A program made the position numbers and the translations under genes. From Deltaproteobacteria bacterium (lineage in GTDB: Bacteria; Desulfobacterota; DSM-4660; Desulfatiglandales; Desulfatiglandaceae): a DNA stretch of 5,493 nt. Below are positions 1-5,493 of the stretch, in pieces (position 1 is the first letter of the stretch; each line of letters opens with the position of its first letter). The notes under the pieces were generated by a model, which saw only the letters and a list, made by a program, of their open reading frames with translations, was not told where the DNA came from and made no database searches. The stretch lies in assembly GCA_013349725.1 (NCBI GenBank), contig DUZB01000329.1, forward strand, positions 1 to 5,493. Reading direction: 5' to 3'.

Positions 1-1114
1 CGATCGATTTCAGGCCGAGGTTTTCAGCGGCGAGGCAGGCAGACTCGGAAATGGCATCGGGAAAGCTGGACGTTTTGGGATAGGAGTGGCCCTCAGCGGA
101 GTAATCCGTTTCCGCCTGGATTGCTATCCGTTCCATCATCTGCACCGTTTTAACCGGATAGCGGCCAACGGATGTCTCCCCGGAAAGCATAACCACATCG
201 GTTCCATCCAGGATGGCGTTGGCTACATCGGAAGCCTCCGCGCGCGTTGGAATGGGATGTTCCGTCATGGACTCCAGCATCTGTGTGGCAGTAATCACCA
301 GTTTCCTTTTCAGGTTTGCCTTTCGAATCATCATTTTTTGTGCAATGGGAACCTTTTCGGGAGACAACTCGACACCAAGATCACCTCGCGCCACCATGAT
401 TCCCTCACAGGCATCCAATATTTCGTCCAGCTCTTCAAGGGCCTGAGGCTTTTCTATCTTAGCAATAACCGGCACATCGGCGCCCAGACGCTTCAATTCT
501 CTTTTCAGAGATTTCACATCTTTTGCACTTCGAACAAAAGAAATAGCCACATAATCGATCCCCATCTCAATCCCGGCACGAAGGTCCTCTTTATCCTTTT
601 TTGTCAGCGACGGGATACGGGTCTTGACCCCCGGAAGGTTGATGCCTTTAGACTCATGGAGTATTCCCCCCGTTACCACTTTGCAGGTAAGATTCGTCTT
701 GTTTTTTCCGAGCACCTTTAATTCCATCAATCCGTCATCGATCAGGATAGCGTGCCCCTTATCAAGATCTTTGATAATCCCTCCATAGGTCGTGGAAACA
801 ATCCCCGGTTCTCCAAGGATCCGTCGAGACGTTATGACAAATTCTTCGCCCGCTTTCAGCACCAGAGAACCGCCCTTTATCTTTCCTGTACGAATCTTGG
901 GGCCCTGAAGATCCTGCATCACCCCCACCGGTCTGTTCAAACTTTTCGCCAGAGAACGGATTCTCTCAAACACCTTCCGGTGCTCCTCATGGGTACCATG
1001 AGAAAAATTGAGACGCGCAACATTCATCCCCGCCAGAATCAGCTTCTTGAGCATTTTCCTTGAACTGCTTGCAGGCCCGATAGTGCAAACGATTTTGGTC
1101 TTTCTTTGTTTCAT
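1..1114 (-). CDS. pyk: pyruvate kinase, N-terminal 371 codons (3' end outside window)
   Basis: Cytoplasmic glycolytic enzyme that makes pyruvate and ATP from phosphoenolpyruvate and ADP. The frame is open from the ATG at 1114 to the left edge. Visible family motifs are [12 protein letters not shown] (29-40, substrate and metal contacts R34, N36, S38), the B-domain entry [10 protein letters not shown] (68-77), the family signature [11 protein letters not shown] (216-226, with catalytic K219 and metal ligand E221), ARGDLGVE (242-249, metal ligand D245), TATQMLESM (275-283, T277) and [12 protein letters not shown] (309-320). The TIM barrel and inserted B domain are essentially complete; most of the C-terminal allosteric domain is cut off (family usually about 470-590 residues). 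The start is supported by GGAG five bases upstream (1120-1123). The residues matching rabbit muscle 113/114/117 are L69, Q70 and K73, the pattern of K+-independent enzymes, but the match to 120 is T76, typical of K+-dependent ones. It is transcribed divergently from the permease gene. Confidence 0.97.
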   Translation of the reverse strand, partial: MKQRKTKIVCTIGPASSSRKMLKKLILAGMNVARLNFSHGTHEEHRKVFERIRSLAKSLNRPVGVMQDLQGPKIRTGKIKGGSLVLKAGEEFVITSRRILGEPGIVSTTYGGIIKDLDKGHAILIDDGLMELKVLGKNKTNLTCKVVTGGILHESKGINLPGVKTRIPSLTKKDKEDLRAGIEMGIDYVAISFVRSAKDVKSLKRELKRLGADVPVIAKIEKPQALEELDEILDACEGIMVARGDLGVELSPEKVPIAQKMMIRKANLKRKLVITATQMLESMTEHPIPTRAEASDVANAILDGTDVVMLSGETSVGRYPVKTVQMMERIAIQAETDYSAEGHSYPKTSSFPDAISESACLAAENLGLKSI

Positions 1115-1130
1115 GCTATCTCCGTATCTG

Positions 1131-1179
1131 GTCATTAGTCATTAGTTAATCGCCAATCGCCAATCGCCAATCGCCAATC
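1131..1179. repeat. period-7 tandem array with two unit types
   Basis: Seven heptamers lie in perfect register: GTCATTA twice, then a hybrid GTTAATC, then GCCAATC four times. On the minus strand (pyk sense) this reads as four GATTGGC, then GATTAAC, then two TAATGAC. The middle unit mixes the two types, as if one had changed into the other while the seven-base period was kept. The array ends eight bases before the pyk Shine-Dalgarno sequence, inside the probable mRNA leader. It could vary in copy number by replication slippage. Function unknown. Confidence 0.9.
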
Positions 1180-1184
1180 TAAAA

Positions 1185-1213
1185 ACCCTATCCCCGGGAA
1201 AAGGCCAGGTCAA
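1185..1213 (-). promoter_or_regulatory. candidate sigma-70-type promoter for pyk
   Basis: Read on the minus strand, TTGACC (1213-1208, five of six matches to TTGACA) is followed after exactly 17 bases by TAGGGT (1190-1185, three of six matches to TATAAT). Transcription would start near 1178, at the edge of the heptamer array, so the array would form most of a leader of about 64 bases. The -35 box and spacing are good and the -10 box is poor, so this is a candidate only. Confidence 0.35.
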
Positions 1214-1256
1214 GAACAAACGCAAAGTTCGGCAAATTTCTTAAAAAAAATATCTG

Positions 1257-1268
1257 AAGAAATTTCTT
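1257..1268. promoter_or_regulatory. 12-bp palindrome with upstream direct copy, possible operator
   Basis: AAGAAATTTCTT is a perfect palindrome. Its right part, AAATTTCTT, also occurs at 1234-1242, 26 bases upstream. It sits in the middle of the divergent region between pyk and the permease gene and overlaps the candidate -35 box of the permease promoter, a position that would suit a repressor site. AT-rich palindromes arise by chance fairly often, so this is a weak call. Confidence 0.25.
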
Positions 1269-1295
1269 GATGCACACAAAACAATAGATTAAATT
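1267..1295 (+). promoter_or_regulatory. weak candidate promoter for the permease gene
   Basis: TTGATG (1267-1272) and TAAATT (1290-1295) are spaced by 17 bases and each matches four of six consensus positions. The surrounding 1240-1350 stretch is AT-rich, so other weak pairings exist. I saw no sigma-54 pattern: the TTGCA at 1321-1325 lacks the matching GG about ten bases upstream. Confidence 0.2.
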
Positions 1296-1363
1296 AAATT
1301 TGATTTCAATAATGCTTAGGTTGCATTGTTGAATTTTTTATTACTTTCAAATGATCAACTGCT

Positions 1364-1372
1364 GGAGGAAGG
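1364..1372 (+). promoter_or_regulatory. ribosome binding site that sets the permease start
   Basis: GGAGGAAGG lies just before the ATG at 1375, with six bases between GGAGG and the start. An in-frame ATG at 1351 would put this site inside the gene and has no such sequence of its own, so 1375 is the better start. It also places a clean signal peptide at the extreme N-terminus. Confidence 0.85.
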
Positions 1373-1374
1373 AT

Positions 1375-2637
1375 ATGGGAAAGTACTTAAAGGGTGTGCT
1401 GGTTGCTATGGCGGTATTATGCCTGTTTTCGGGGGCTCTTTTTGTGACTGCGCCTGCATACGCGGATTCACTTGAAGAGGCGATTCAACAAGGCATTACG
1501 GATGGTAAGATCAATAAGACAGCTGAACCCGGTTTTCTGGGGATTCCGGGCGCGCCCAAGGTTAATTTTGTTCTGGGATTCTTCTGGGCCATATGGGTTG
1601 GCTGGATTTTCTCTACAGTGGGCGCCTTTGGCGGAATCATGGCGGGGGTCGGACACATCACCATCTTCGGTCTGGGAGATTATGCAAGGGGTTTTGGAAA
1701 AGGGTACCCCATGAATAACCTTGTCACGGATTCTATCCGGGTTTCGAACCAGTGGCTTGTGGGTTTAAGCGGGTTAATCTCCAGCACCAATTACTACCGT
1801 ATGGGCCGTCTTGTGGCCCCGTTAGGCATGTGTCTTGCCATAGGAGGAGTGGGGGGATCCTGGCTGATCCCTGATCTTACCGCGGGAAAGATCAGCCTCA
1901 AATCGTATCTTGGTTACTTCGGGATAGCCGTCCTTGCATTGGGCTTTATCCTTTTACGGGAAACCACAAAGGCAGGACAGGCCAAAAGGAAAAAAGCAAA
2001 AGAGGCAGCGTCTGCTTTCGAAAAGCAGGCAAAAAAGGGAGACGAAAAGCAGCAGGGCGTTAAGATCCTTGAGGGAAGCTGGACTATGATGTTTATTGCT
2101 TTAGGGGTTGTGGTTGTCAGCGCCCTGTGGGCCAATCTGGCGGGCGGCGCCAAATGGGTCGCCTACCTTCTTGCCCTGGCCGGGTGGGGAGTGACCTTTT
2201 TCGCAGGAACCATTCGTTTTTCATTCTACGGGGTCGAATTCAGTTTCAAGGCCTATATCCCCATGTTAGGGGGGATCTTCATCGCCGCACTGGCATCATT
2301 TTTAGGAGTCGGGGGCGGTTTTCTCTATGTGCCTTTTCTCACATCCGTGGCCGGCCTGCCCATGTTCCTCGTGGCGGGAACCAGCGGACTGGTGGTCCTC
2401 GTCGGCATGATCGTCTCCATATTCAGTTACATGGTGGGAAAAAGCGTTCCTGTTCAGTGGGGTTTTATCGGCATTGAACTGGTCGGAATATTTGTCGGTT
2501 CCATGATCGGTCCGCGAACTTCCAAATACATCCCCGACATCTGGCTCAAAAGGCTCTTCGTTCTGTTAGCCTTCTATGTGGGCATCCGTTACATCACGAA
2601 AGGATTCCTGGGCTACAGCATCGTACCGCCTTTCTGA
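1375..2637 (+). CDS. TSUP-family permease (sulfite exporter TauE/SafE type), long form with signal peptide
   Basis: Predicted inner-membrane permease of 420 residues. TSUP proteins move small sulfur- or carbon-containing anions such as sulfite, thiosulfate, sulfoacetate or organosulfonates; the substrate here cannot be read from sequence. Residues 1-30 form a signal peptide with an AYA-D cleavage site, followed by a short exported segment (31-62). The first membrane half begins at about 63 and holds VGAFGGIMAGVGH (82-94). A very charged lysine- and alanine-rich loop follows (about 195-233), then the second half with the typical glycine motif LGVGGGFLYVP (310-320) and a conserved-looking VAGTSGLVVLVG segment just after. 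The two glycine motifs mark the internal duplication known for this family. Common TSUP members are about 250-270 residues, so this is an extended type, which I associate with sulfate-reducing and related bacteria. It is the first gene of a rightward cluster and is followed by a hairpin terminator. Family confidence is high; substrate and direction of transport are unknown. Confidence 0.9.
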   Translation: MGKYLKGVLVAMAVLCLFSGALFVTAPAYADSLEEAIQQGITDGKINKTAEPGFLGIPGAPKVNFVLGFFWAIWVGWIFSTVGAFGGIMAGVGHITIFGLGDYARGFGKGYPMNNLVTDSIRVSNQWLVGLSGLISSTNYYRMGRLVAPLGMCLAIGGVGGSWLIPDLTAGKISLKSYLGYFGIAVLALGFILLRETTKAGQAKRKKAKEAASAFEKQAKKGDEKQQGVKILEGSWTMMFIALGVVVVSALWANLAGGAKWVAYLLALAGWGVTFFAGTIRFSFYGVEFSFKAYIPMLGGIFIAALASFLGVGGGFLYVPFLTSVAGLPMFLVAGTSGLVVLVGMIVSIFSYMVGKSVPVQWGFIGIELVGIFVGSMIGPRTSKYIPDIWLKRLFVLLAFYVGIRYITKGFLGYSIVPPF

Positions 2638-2657
2638 TCCGGTAAAATAAATTCTTC

Positions 2658-2694
2658 AAACGCTCCGGGAAAAAGCGGTATCCCGGGGCGTTTT
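2658..2694 (+). terminator. intrinsic terminator after the permease gene
   Basis: A 13-base arm (2658-2670) pairs with 2681-2693 through 12 Watson-Crick pairs and one G-U, around a 10-base loop. The 3' arm runs into TTTT, then CATTT. The GC-rich core CCGGGA/TCCCGG makes it strong. It lies 20 bases after the permease stop and ends 15 bases before the next start codon, so it probably reduces rather than fully stops transcription into the two following genes. Confidence 0.85.
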
Positions 2695-2709
2695 CATTTG
2701 GTCGCCTGC

Positions 2710-3231
2710 ATGGATATCATTCCAAAGTTACTGGAAGCTGCCGATTCCTTTCTGATGGCCCCCTATCGTCTTTTTGGAAACCCGGTTATCGGGTGGTGGC
2801 TGGGTATTTTTGTGCTTGCCATGTGGACTACGCTTTTGGGGCAGCTGACCATGGCGCTGGTGTTCAGAGTCAACCGAAAAGCGGTAAAAGAAACCGTCGA
2901 ACAGGTTTCAAACCACCACCATCAGTCCATGAACGCCCTTCGCAGCGGAAATAAGCCCGCCTACAAGGCCATCAACAAACTGGCCAATGAAGCCTACGGG
3001 AAGACTTTTTTTCTACAGGTTGCCATGGCTTCATCTTCCCTCTGGCCCGTTCCCCTGGCCCTTGCATGGCTTGAAATACGATTTTCATCCGTGGATTTTC
3101 CGTTTCCATTGAACCTGCCTTTTCTCGATGGGACAGTGAGTTTTGTTTTTATCTTCATCCTTGTTTATATCTTCACAAGGATTATGTTTAATGGTTTGAA
3201 GGGGTGGTTGCATCGGGGAAAGGGGAAATAA
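2710..3231 (+). CDS. small membrane protein, three predicted membrane segments and a polar helical region; family not recognised with confidence
   Basis: 173 residues from the ATG at 2710. A TTG four codons upstream (2698) is possible but lies against the terminator hairpin. No clear Shine-Dalgarno sequence precedes either start. Hydrophobic segments lie at about 26-52, 100-121 and 142-161. Between the first two is a charged, probably helical stretch (54-98) with a His cluster (H69-H71) and the segment NALRSGNKPAYKAINKLANE (75-94). The C-terminus is basic (GWLHRGKGK). One membrane helix, a polar coil, then two more helices is the layout of the Oxa1-superfamily DUF106/EMC3/TMCO1 insertases. 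The coil-to-helix passage rich in Lys, Ser-Gly and Lys-Ala also resembles them in style. This is inference from layout, not a recognised match, and a simple uncharacterised membrane protein is equally possible. It ends 6 bases before the TraB-family gene, so the two are probably translated from one mRNA. Confidence 0.8.
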   Translation: MDIIPKLLEAADSFLMAPYRLFGNPVIGWWLGIFVLAMWTTLLGQLTMALVFRVNRKAVKETVEQVSNHHHQSMNALRSGNKPAYKAINKLANEAYGKTFFLQVAMASSSLWPVPLALAWLEIRFSSVDFPFPLNLPFLDGTVSFVFIFILVYIFTRIMFNGLKGWLHRGKGK

Positions 3232-3237
3232 CGATTC

Positions 3238-4404
3238 ATGACAAATGAAGACAACAACATTCACCATCTTGCCACCGAAGGCAAGGAGGTGATTCTGGTG
3301 GGCACAGCCCATGTTTCAAATGAAAGCGCCGAGCTTGTCGCCAGGGTAATCAGCGATGAACATCCTGACACCGTGTGTGTGGAGTTGTGTGAATCCAGAT
3401 ATCAGTCCATGACGCAGGGCAACACATGGAAGGATACGGATCTCATCAAGGTCATCAAAGAAAAGAAGGCATTTCTGCTTCTATCCAATCTCCTGCTGGC
3501 ATCTTTTCAAAAAAAGATCGGCAGTAAACTGGGAATTAAACCGGGGCAGGAAATGCTTGAAGCCATAAAGGCTGCAGATGCCGCAGGGGCCGCCATTCAC
3601 CTCGCAGACAGGGATGTCCGCACAACCCTTTCGAGGGCCTGGCGCCTGATGGGATTATGGACCAAAATGAAGCTCCTGGCCCAGTTGGTCACCTCCTTCG
3701 GAGAAGCAGACTCTATCACAAAAGAAGATATCGAGGCCATGAAACAGCAGGACATGCTGGAAACCCTTCTGAAAGAAATAGGAGATCTTCTACCTGAGTT
3801 GAGAACGGTCCTGATCGATGAAAGAGATCAGTATCTGACAGAGAAAATAAGGACAGCGCCTGGAAAACGGATCGTTGCGGTGGTAGGAGCCGGACATGTC
3901 CCCGGAATCAAGAAAAACTGGGATCAATCCGTTGATCTCAAAGCATTGGAAACCCTTCCACCCAAAGGGAAGTTTCTCCCTTTTCTGAAATGGGGGGTTC
4001 CAATCCTGGTCATCGGATTGATTATCGCCGGTTTTTTTATGGCTGGATCTGATACGGGAACAGAACTTATCAAATGGTGGATTCTGGCCAATGCTGTTCT
4101 CGCAGGCATTGGAGCGGCGGCAGCCCTGGCCCACCCCCTGACTATCCTTTCGGCAATCATCGCATCCCCCATCACCTCTTTAAACCCGATGATCGCTGCC
4201 GGGTGGGTGTCAGGTCTGGTGGAGACATTCCTCAGAAAACCGAGAGTGAAAGATTTTGAACGATTGTCGGAAGACATCGTCTCCGTGAAAGGATTCTGGT
4301 CCAATAAAATCACAAGGATTCTACTGGTGGTGATCTTCACCAATATGGGCAGTTCTCTCGGCGCTTTCGTAGCCCTGCCCTTGATGGCCAGGGTTTTAGC
4401 TTAA
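3238..4404 (+). CDS. TraB/Tiki-superfamily membrane protein (TraB determinant type)
   Basis: 388 residues. The N-terminal soluble domain (about 1-230) carries the TraB/Tiki hallmarks: VILVGTAHVS (18-27, with H25), VCVELCESRYQ (46-56, with E49, E52 and R54) and VVGAGHVPGI (215-224, with H220). In the Tiki branch the paired GxxH motifs and acidic residues bind metal for proteolysis; whether bacterial members are proteases is not established, so activity is inferred. The C-terminal part holds membrane segments at about 247-269, 278-299, 301-328 and 358-387, the layout of bacterial and archaeal homologues of enterococcal TraB (pheromone shutdown protein). AGGGGA at 3221-3226, in the tail of the previous gene, is a rather distant ribosome binding site (11 bases). 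The gene closely follows the small three-segment protein and shares its stop codon region with the convergent epimerase pseudogene. Length is normal for the family and the frame is intact. Confidence 0.9.
   Translation: MTNEDNNIHHLATEGKEVILVGTAHVSNESAELVARVISDEHPDTVCVELCESRYQSMTQGNTWKDTDLIKVIKEKKAFLLLSNLLLASFQKKIGSKLGIKPGQEMLEAIKAADAAGAAIHLADRDVRTTLSRAWRLMGLWTKMKLLAQLVTSFGEADSITKEDIEAMKQQDMLETLLKEIGDLLPELRTVLIDERDQYLTEKIRTAPGKRIVAVVGAGHVPGIKKNWDQSVDLKALETLPPKGKFLPFLKWGVPILVIGLIIAGFFMAGSDTGTELIKWWILANAVLAGIGAAAALAHPLTILSAIIASPITSLNPMIAAGWVSGLVETFLRKPRVKDFERLSEDIVSVKGFWSNKITRILLVVIFTNMGSSLGAFVALPLMARVLA
4371..4397 (+). terminator. possible intrinsic terminator inside the 3' end of the TraB-family gene
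   Basis: CCCTGCC (4373-4379) can pair with GGCCAGGG (4386-4393) with one bulged C, leaving a six-base loop, followed directly by TTTT (4394-4397). An outer A-U and G-U pair could extend it. The T-run follows only on the plus strand, so it would serve the rightward transcript. Because the gene's stop overlaps the convergent gene, a terminator inside the coding end would make sense. The hairpin is small and may be chance. Confidence 0.35.
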
Positions 4405-5358
4405 ACGCCGTAATATTCCCGGTACCAGGCGATAAAATTGCGAATACCTTCCCGCAAGGGCATTCTGGGACGAAAACCCAGCATTCTTTCTGACTTTTCA
4501 ATATCCGCCGTTGTTTCCGCCACATCTCCGGGCTGCAGGGGCAGCATGATCTTCTCTGCTTTCCTCCCTAACTCCTCTTCAATCATACCAATAAACTCCA
4601 TTAGCCCAACCGAATCGGAATTACCAAGGTTGAAAATCTCATAGGGAACCGGCCTTTCAATGGCCCTTACCGTTCCCTCCACAATATCGTCAATGTAGGT
4701 AAAATCCCTTCTCATCTTCCCATGGTTATAGACGTTAATGGGTCGTCCCTTTAAAATGGCATCCGTGAACAGGAACAGCGCCATATCCGGCCTGCCCCAG
4801 GGGCCGTAAACGGTAAAATAGCGCAAACCGGTGCATGGGATCTGAAAAAGATGGCTGTAGGCATGGGCCATCAATTCATTGGCTTTTTTTGATGCCGCAT
4901 AGAGAGATATGGGATTGTCCACCCTGTCCTCTACACTATAGGGAATTTTCTTGTTTTTCCCGTGAGGCAAAAACGAGGTTTTTCACTTCATAAGTCCTTG
5001 CCATTTCAATGATGTTCAAAAAGCCCTCCAGGTTGCTTTTCTGGTAAGAAAAGGGATCCTTAAGGGAATGCCTTACCCCGGCCTGGGCGGCTAAATTGCA
5101 GATGATATCCACCCGGCGCCTGCCAAATACATTTTTAAGCGAAGGCAGATCGTGAATGTCAACCTGGTAAAAATGAAACCCGGGGTTCTCTCCCAGAATG
5201 GTCAACCGTGCCTTTTTCAGATTCGGATCGTAATAATCATTCAGATTGTCTATGCCGACCACATGGTATCCCATCTCCAGGAGTCTTTTGGTCAGATGAA
5301 ATCCTATGAAACCTGCAGATCCGGTAACCGCAATAACCTGGTTGTCTGATGTCATCAT
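4401..5358 (-). pseudogene. UDP-glucuronate 4-epimerase, broken by deletion and frameshift
   Basis: Short-chain dehydrogenase/reductase of the extended epimerase class. Intact members interconvert UDP-glucuronate and UDP-galacturonate for capsule, O-antigen or other surface polysaccharides. The first frame (5358 to about 4963) has the NAD-binding GSAGFIG (13-19), the acidic end of the second strand VVGIDNLNDYYD (33-44, D37) and NLAAQAGVRHS (88-98). It reaches NLVFAS (127-132) and then runs out of family sequence, stopping at 4936. The second frame resumes at GKNKKIPYS (from 4961) and contains the catalytic YAASK (Y at 4901-4899), the family segments GPWGRPDMALF and KMRRDFTYIDDI, and a full C-terminus. 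Intact relatives read ASSSSVYG at the join; here AS and G are separated by a single base, so about 14 bases are missing. Joined, it would be about 318 residues against about 335. AGAGG (5363-5367) precedes two adjacent ATGs, 4 bases from that at 5358 and 7 from that at 5355; the second is better spaced. Confidence 0.88.
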
Positions 5359-5366
5359 TTTACCTC

Positions 5367-5387
5367 TTCGTGTTTCGTGTTTCGTTC
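5367..5387. repeat. period-7 repeat abutting the epimerase ribosome binding site
   Basis: TTCGTGT occurs twice in tandem, followed by the variant TTCGTTC. In the epimerase sense it reads GAACGAA, ACACGAA, ACACGAA and then overlaps by one base the AGAGG Shine-Dalgarno sequence. It uses the same seven-base period as the array in front of pyk but a different unit. A change in copy number would lengthen the leader by seven bases without altering the ribosome binding site. Confidence 0.75.
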
Positions 5388-5453
5388 TTGGTGGGGCTTG
5401 GTTCTAACTTCGCCCACTTGATCCAATTAGTCGAGAGTACGTTCGGAAGGTCA

Positions 5454-5483
5454 TAATCTTAATCGTAATCATAATCTTACTCT
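5454..5483. repeat. period-6 degenerate tandem repeat
   Basis: Five hexamers in register: TAATCT, TAATCG, TAATCA, TAATCT and the variant TACTCT. Four share TAATC and differ only in the last base. On the minus strand the units read as NGATTA. The array lies about 95 bases upstream of the epimerase start. The 66 bases between it and the heptamers (5388-5453) hold no gene or clear promoter that I can see, apart from the short direct repeat CTTGG at 5387-5391 and 5397-5401. Confidence 0.75.
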
Positions 5484-5493
5484 TTTACGGCCT

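Noticed and set aside
86..721. Long plus-strand open frame of 211 codons, and another at 752-1063
   Set aside because: Both are antisense to pyruvate kinase, whose conserved motifs are unmistakable on the minus strand. Their translations have no recognisable domain and they lack ribosome binding sites.
1131..1179. CRISPR array
   Set aside because: The units are seven bases long and directly adjacent, with no spacers, so this is a simple short tandem repeat.
1311..1330. Sigma-54 promoter suggested by TTGCA at 1321
   Set aside because: The required GG about ten bases upstream of the GC is absent (AA at that place).
1351..1374. Upstream ATG at 1351 as start of the permease
   Set aside because: It would place the strong GGAGGAAGG ribosome binding site inside the gene and add eight residues in front of a well-formed signal peptide; no Shine-Dalgarno sequence precedes it.
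3924..4343. Minus-strand open frame of 139 codons inside the TraB-family gene
   Set aside because: It is a shadow of the plus-strand gene with no recognisable domain, and it overlaps conserved TraB motifs and membrane segments.
4465..4481. Hairpin CTGGG/CCCAG as terminator of the TraB-family transcript
   Set aside because: It has only five base pairs, a seven-base loop and no T-run directly after it, and it lies inside conserved epimerase coding sequence.
4936..4970. Programmed ribosomal frameshift in the epimerase gene
   Set aside because: Rejoining the frames needs a +1 step at TCA C GGG, whereas the run of G and A there would at best suit a -1 slip and is in the wrong register. Even a successful shift would give a protein lacking the serine segment of the active site.

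Overview
The window looks like a piece of chromosome from a free-living Gram-negative bacterium. The gene content (pyruvate kinase, a long TauE/SafE-type permease with a signal peptide, a TraB-family membrane protein, a UDP-glucuronate 4-epimerase) and the short period-7 and period-6 repeats between genes remind me of Desulfobacterota (sulfate-reducing 'deltaproteobacteria'). That placement is inference from style and content, because no marker gene is present. There are no rRNA or tRNA genes, CRISPR arrays, transposases or phage genes.

Layout, left to right. (1) 1-1114, minus strand: the N-terminal 371 codons of pyruvate kinase; the C-terminus lies beyond the left edge. (2) 1115-1374: a divergent intergenic region with a seven-unit heptamer array in the probable pyk leader, a candidate pyk promoter, a 12-bp palindrome and a weak candidate promoter for the rightward genes. 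(3) 1375-4404, plus strand: a three-gene membrane-protein cluster. It starts with a 420-residue TSUP permease, followed by a strong hairpin terminator. A 173-residue protein with three membrane segments and a polar helical region begins only 15 bases after that hairpin, and a 388-residue TraB/Tiki-family protein follows 6 bases later. (4) 4401-5358, minus strand: a UDP-glucuronate 4-epimerase gene broken by an inferred 14-base deletion that removes the active-site serine segment and shifts the frame. It converges on the TraB gene and the two share a TTAA as overlapping stop codons. (5) 5359-5493: the upstream region of the epimerase, with a heptamer repeat touching the ribosome binding site and a hexamer repeat further upstream.

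The three plus-strand genes may act together at the membrane. The small protein and the TraB gene are tightly coupled, while the permease is separated from them by a terminator that leaves no room for a new promoter, so partial read-through is likely. The most testable observations are the broken epimerase, the repeat arrays in gene leaders, and the unrecognised three-segment membrane protein whose layout resembles the Oxa1/EMC3 (DUF106) insertase group. Nothing here can be called a new defence or mobile system from the sequence alone.
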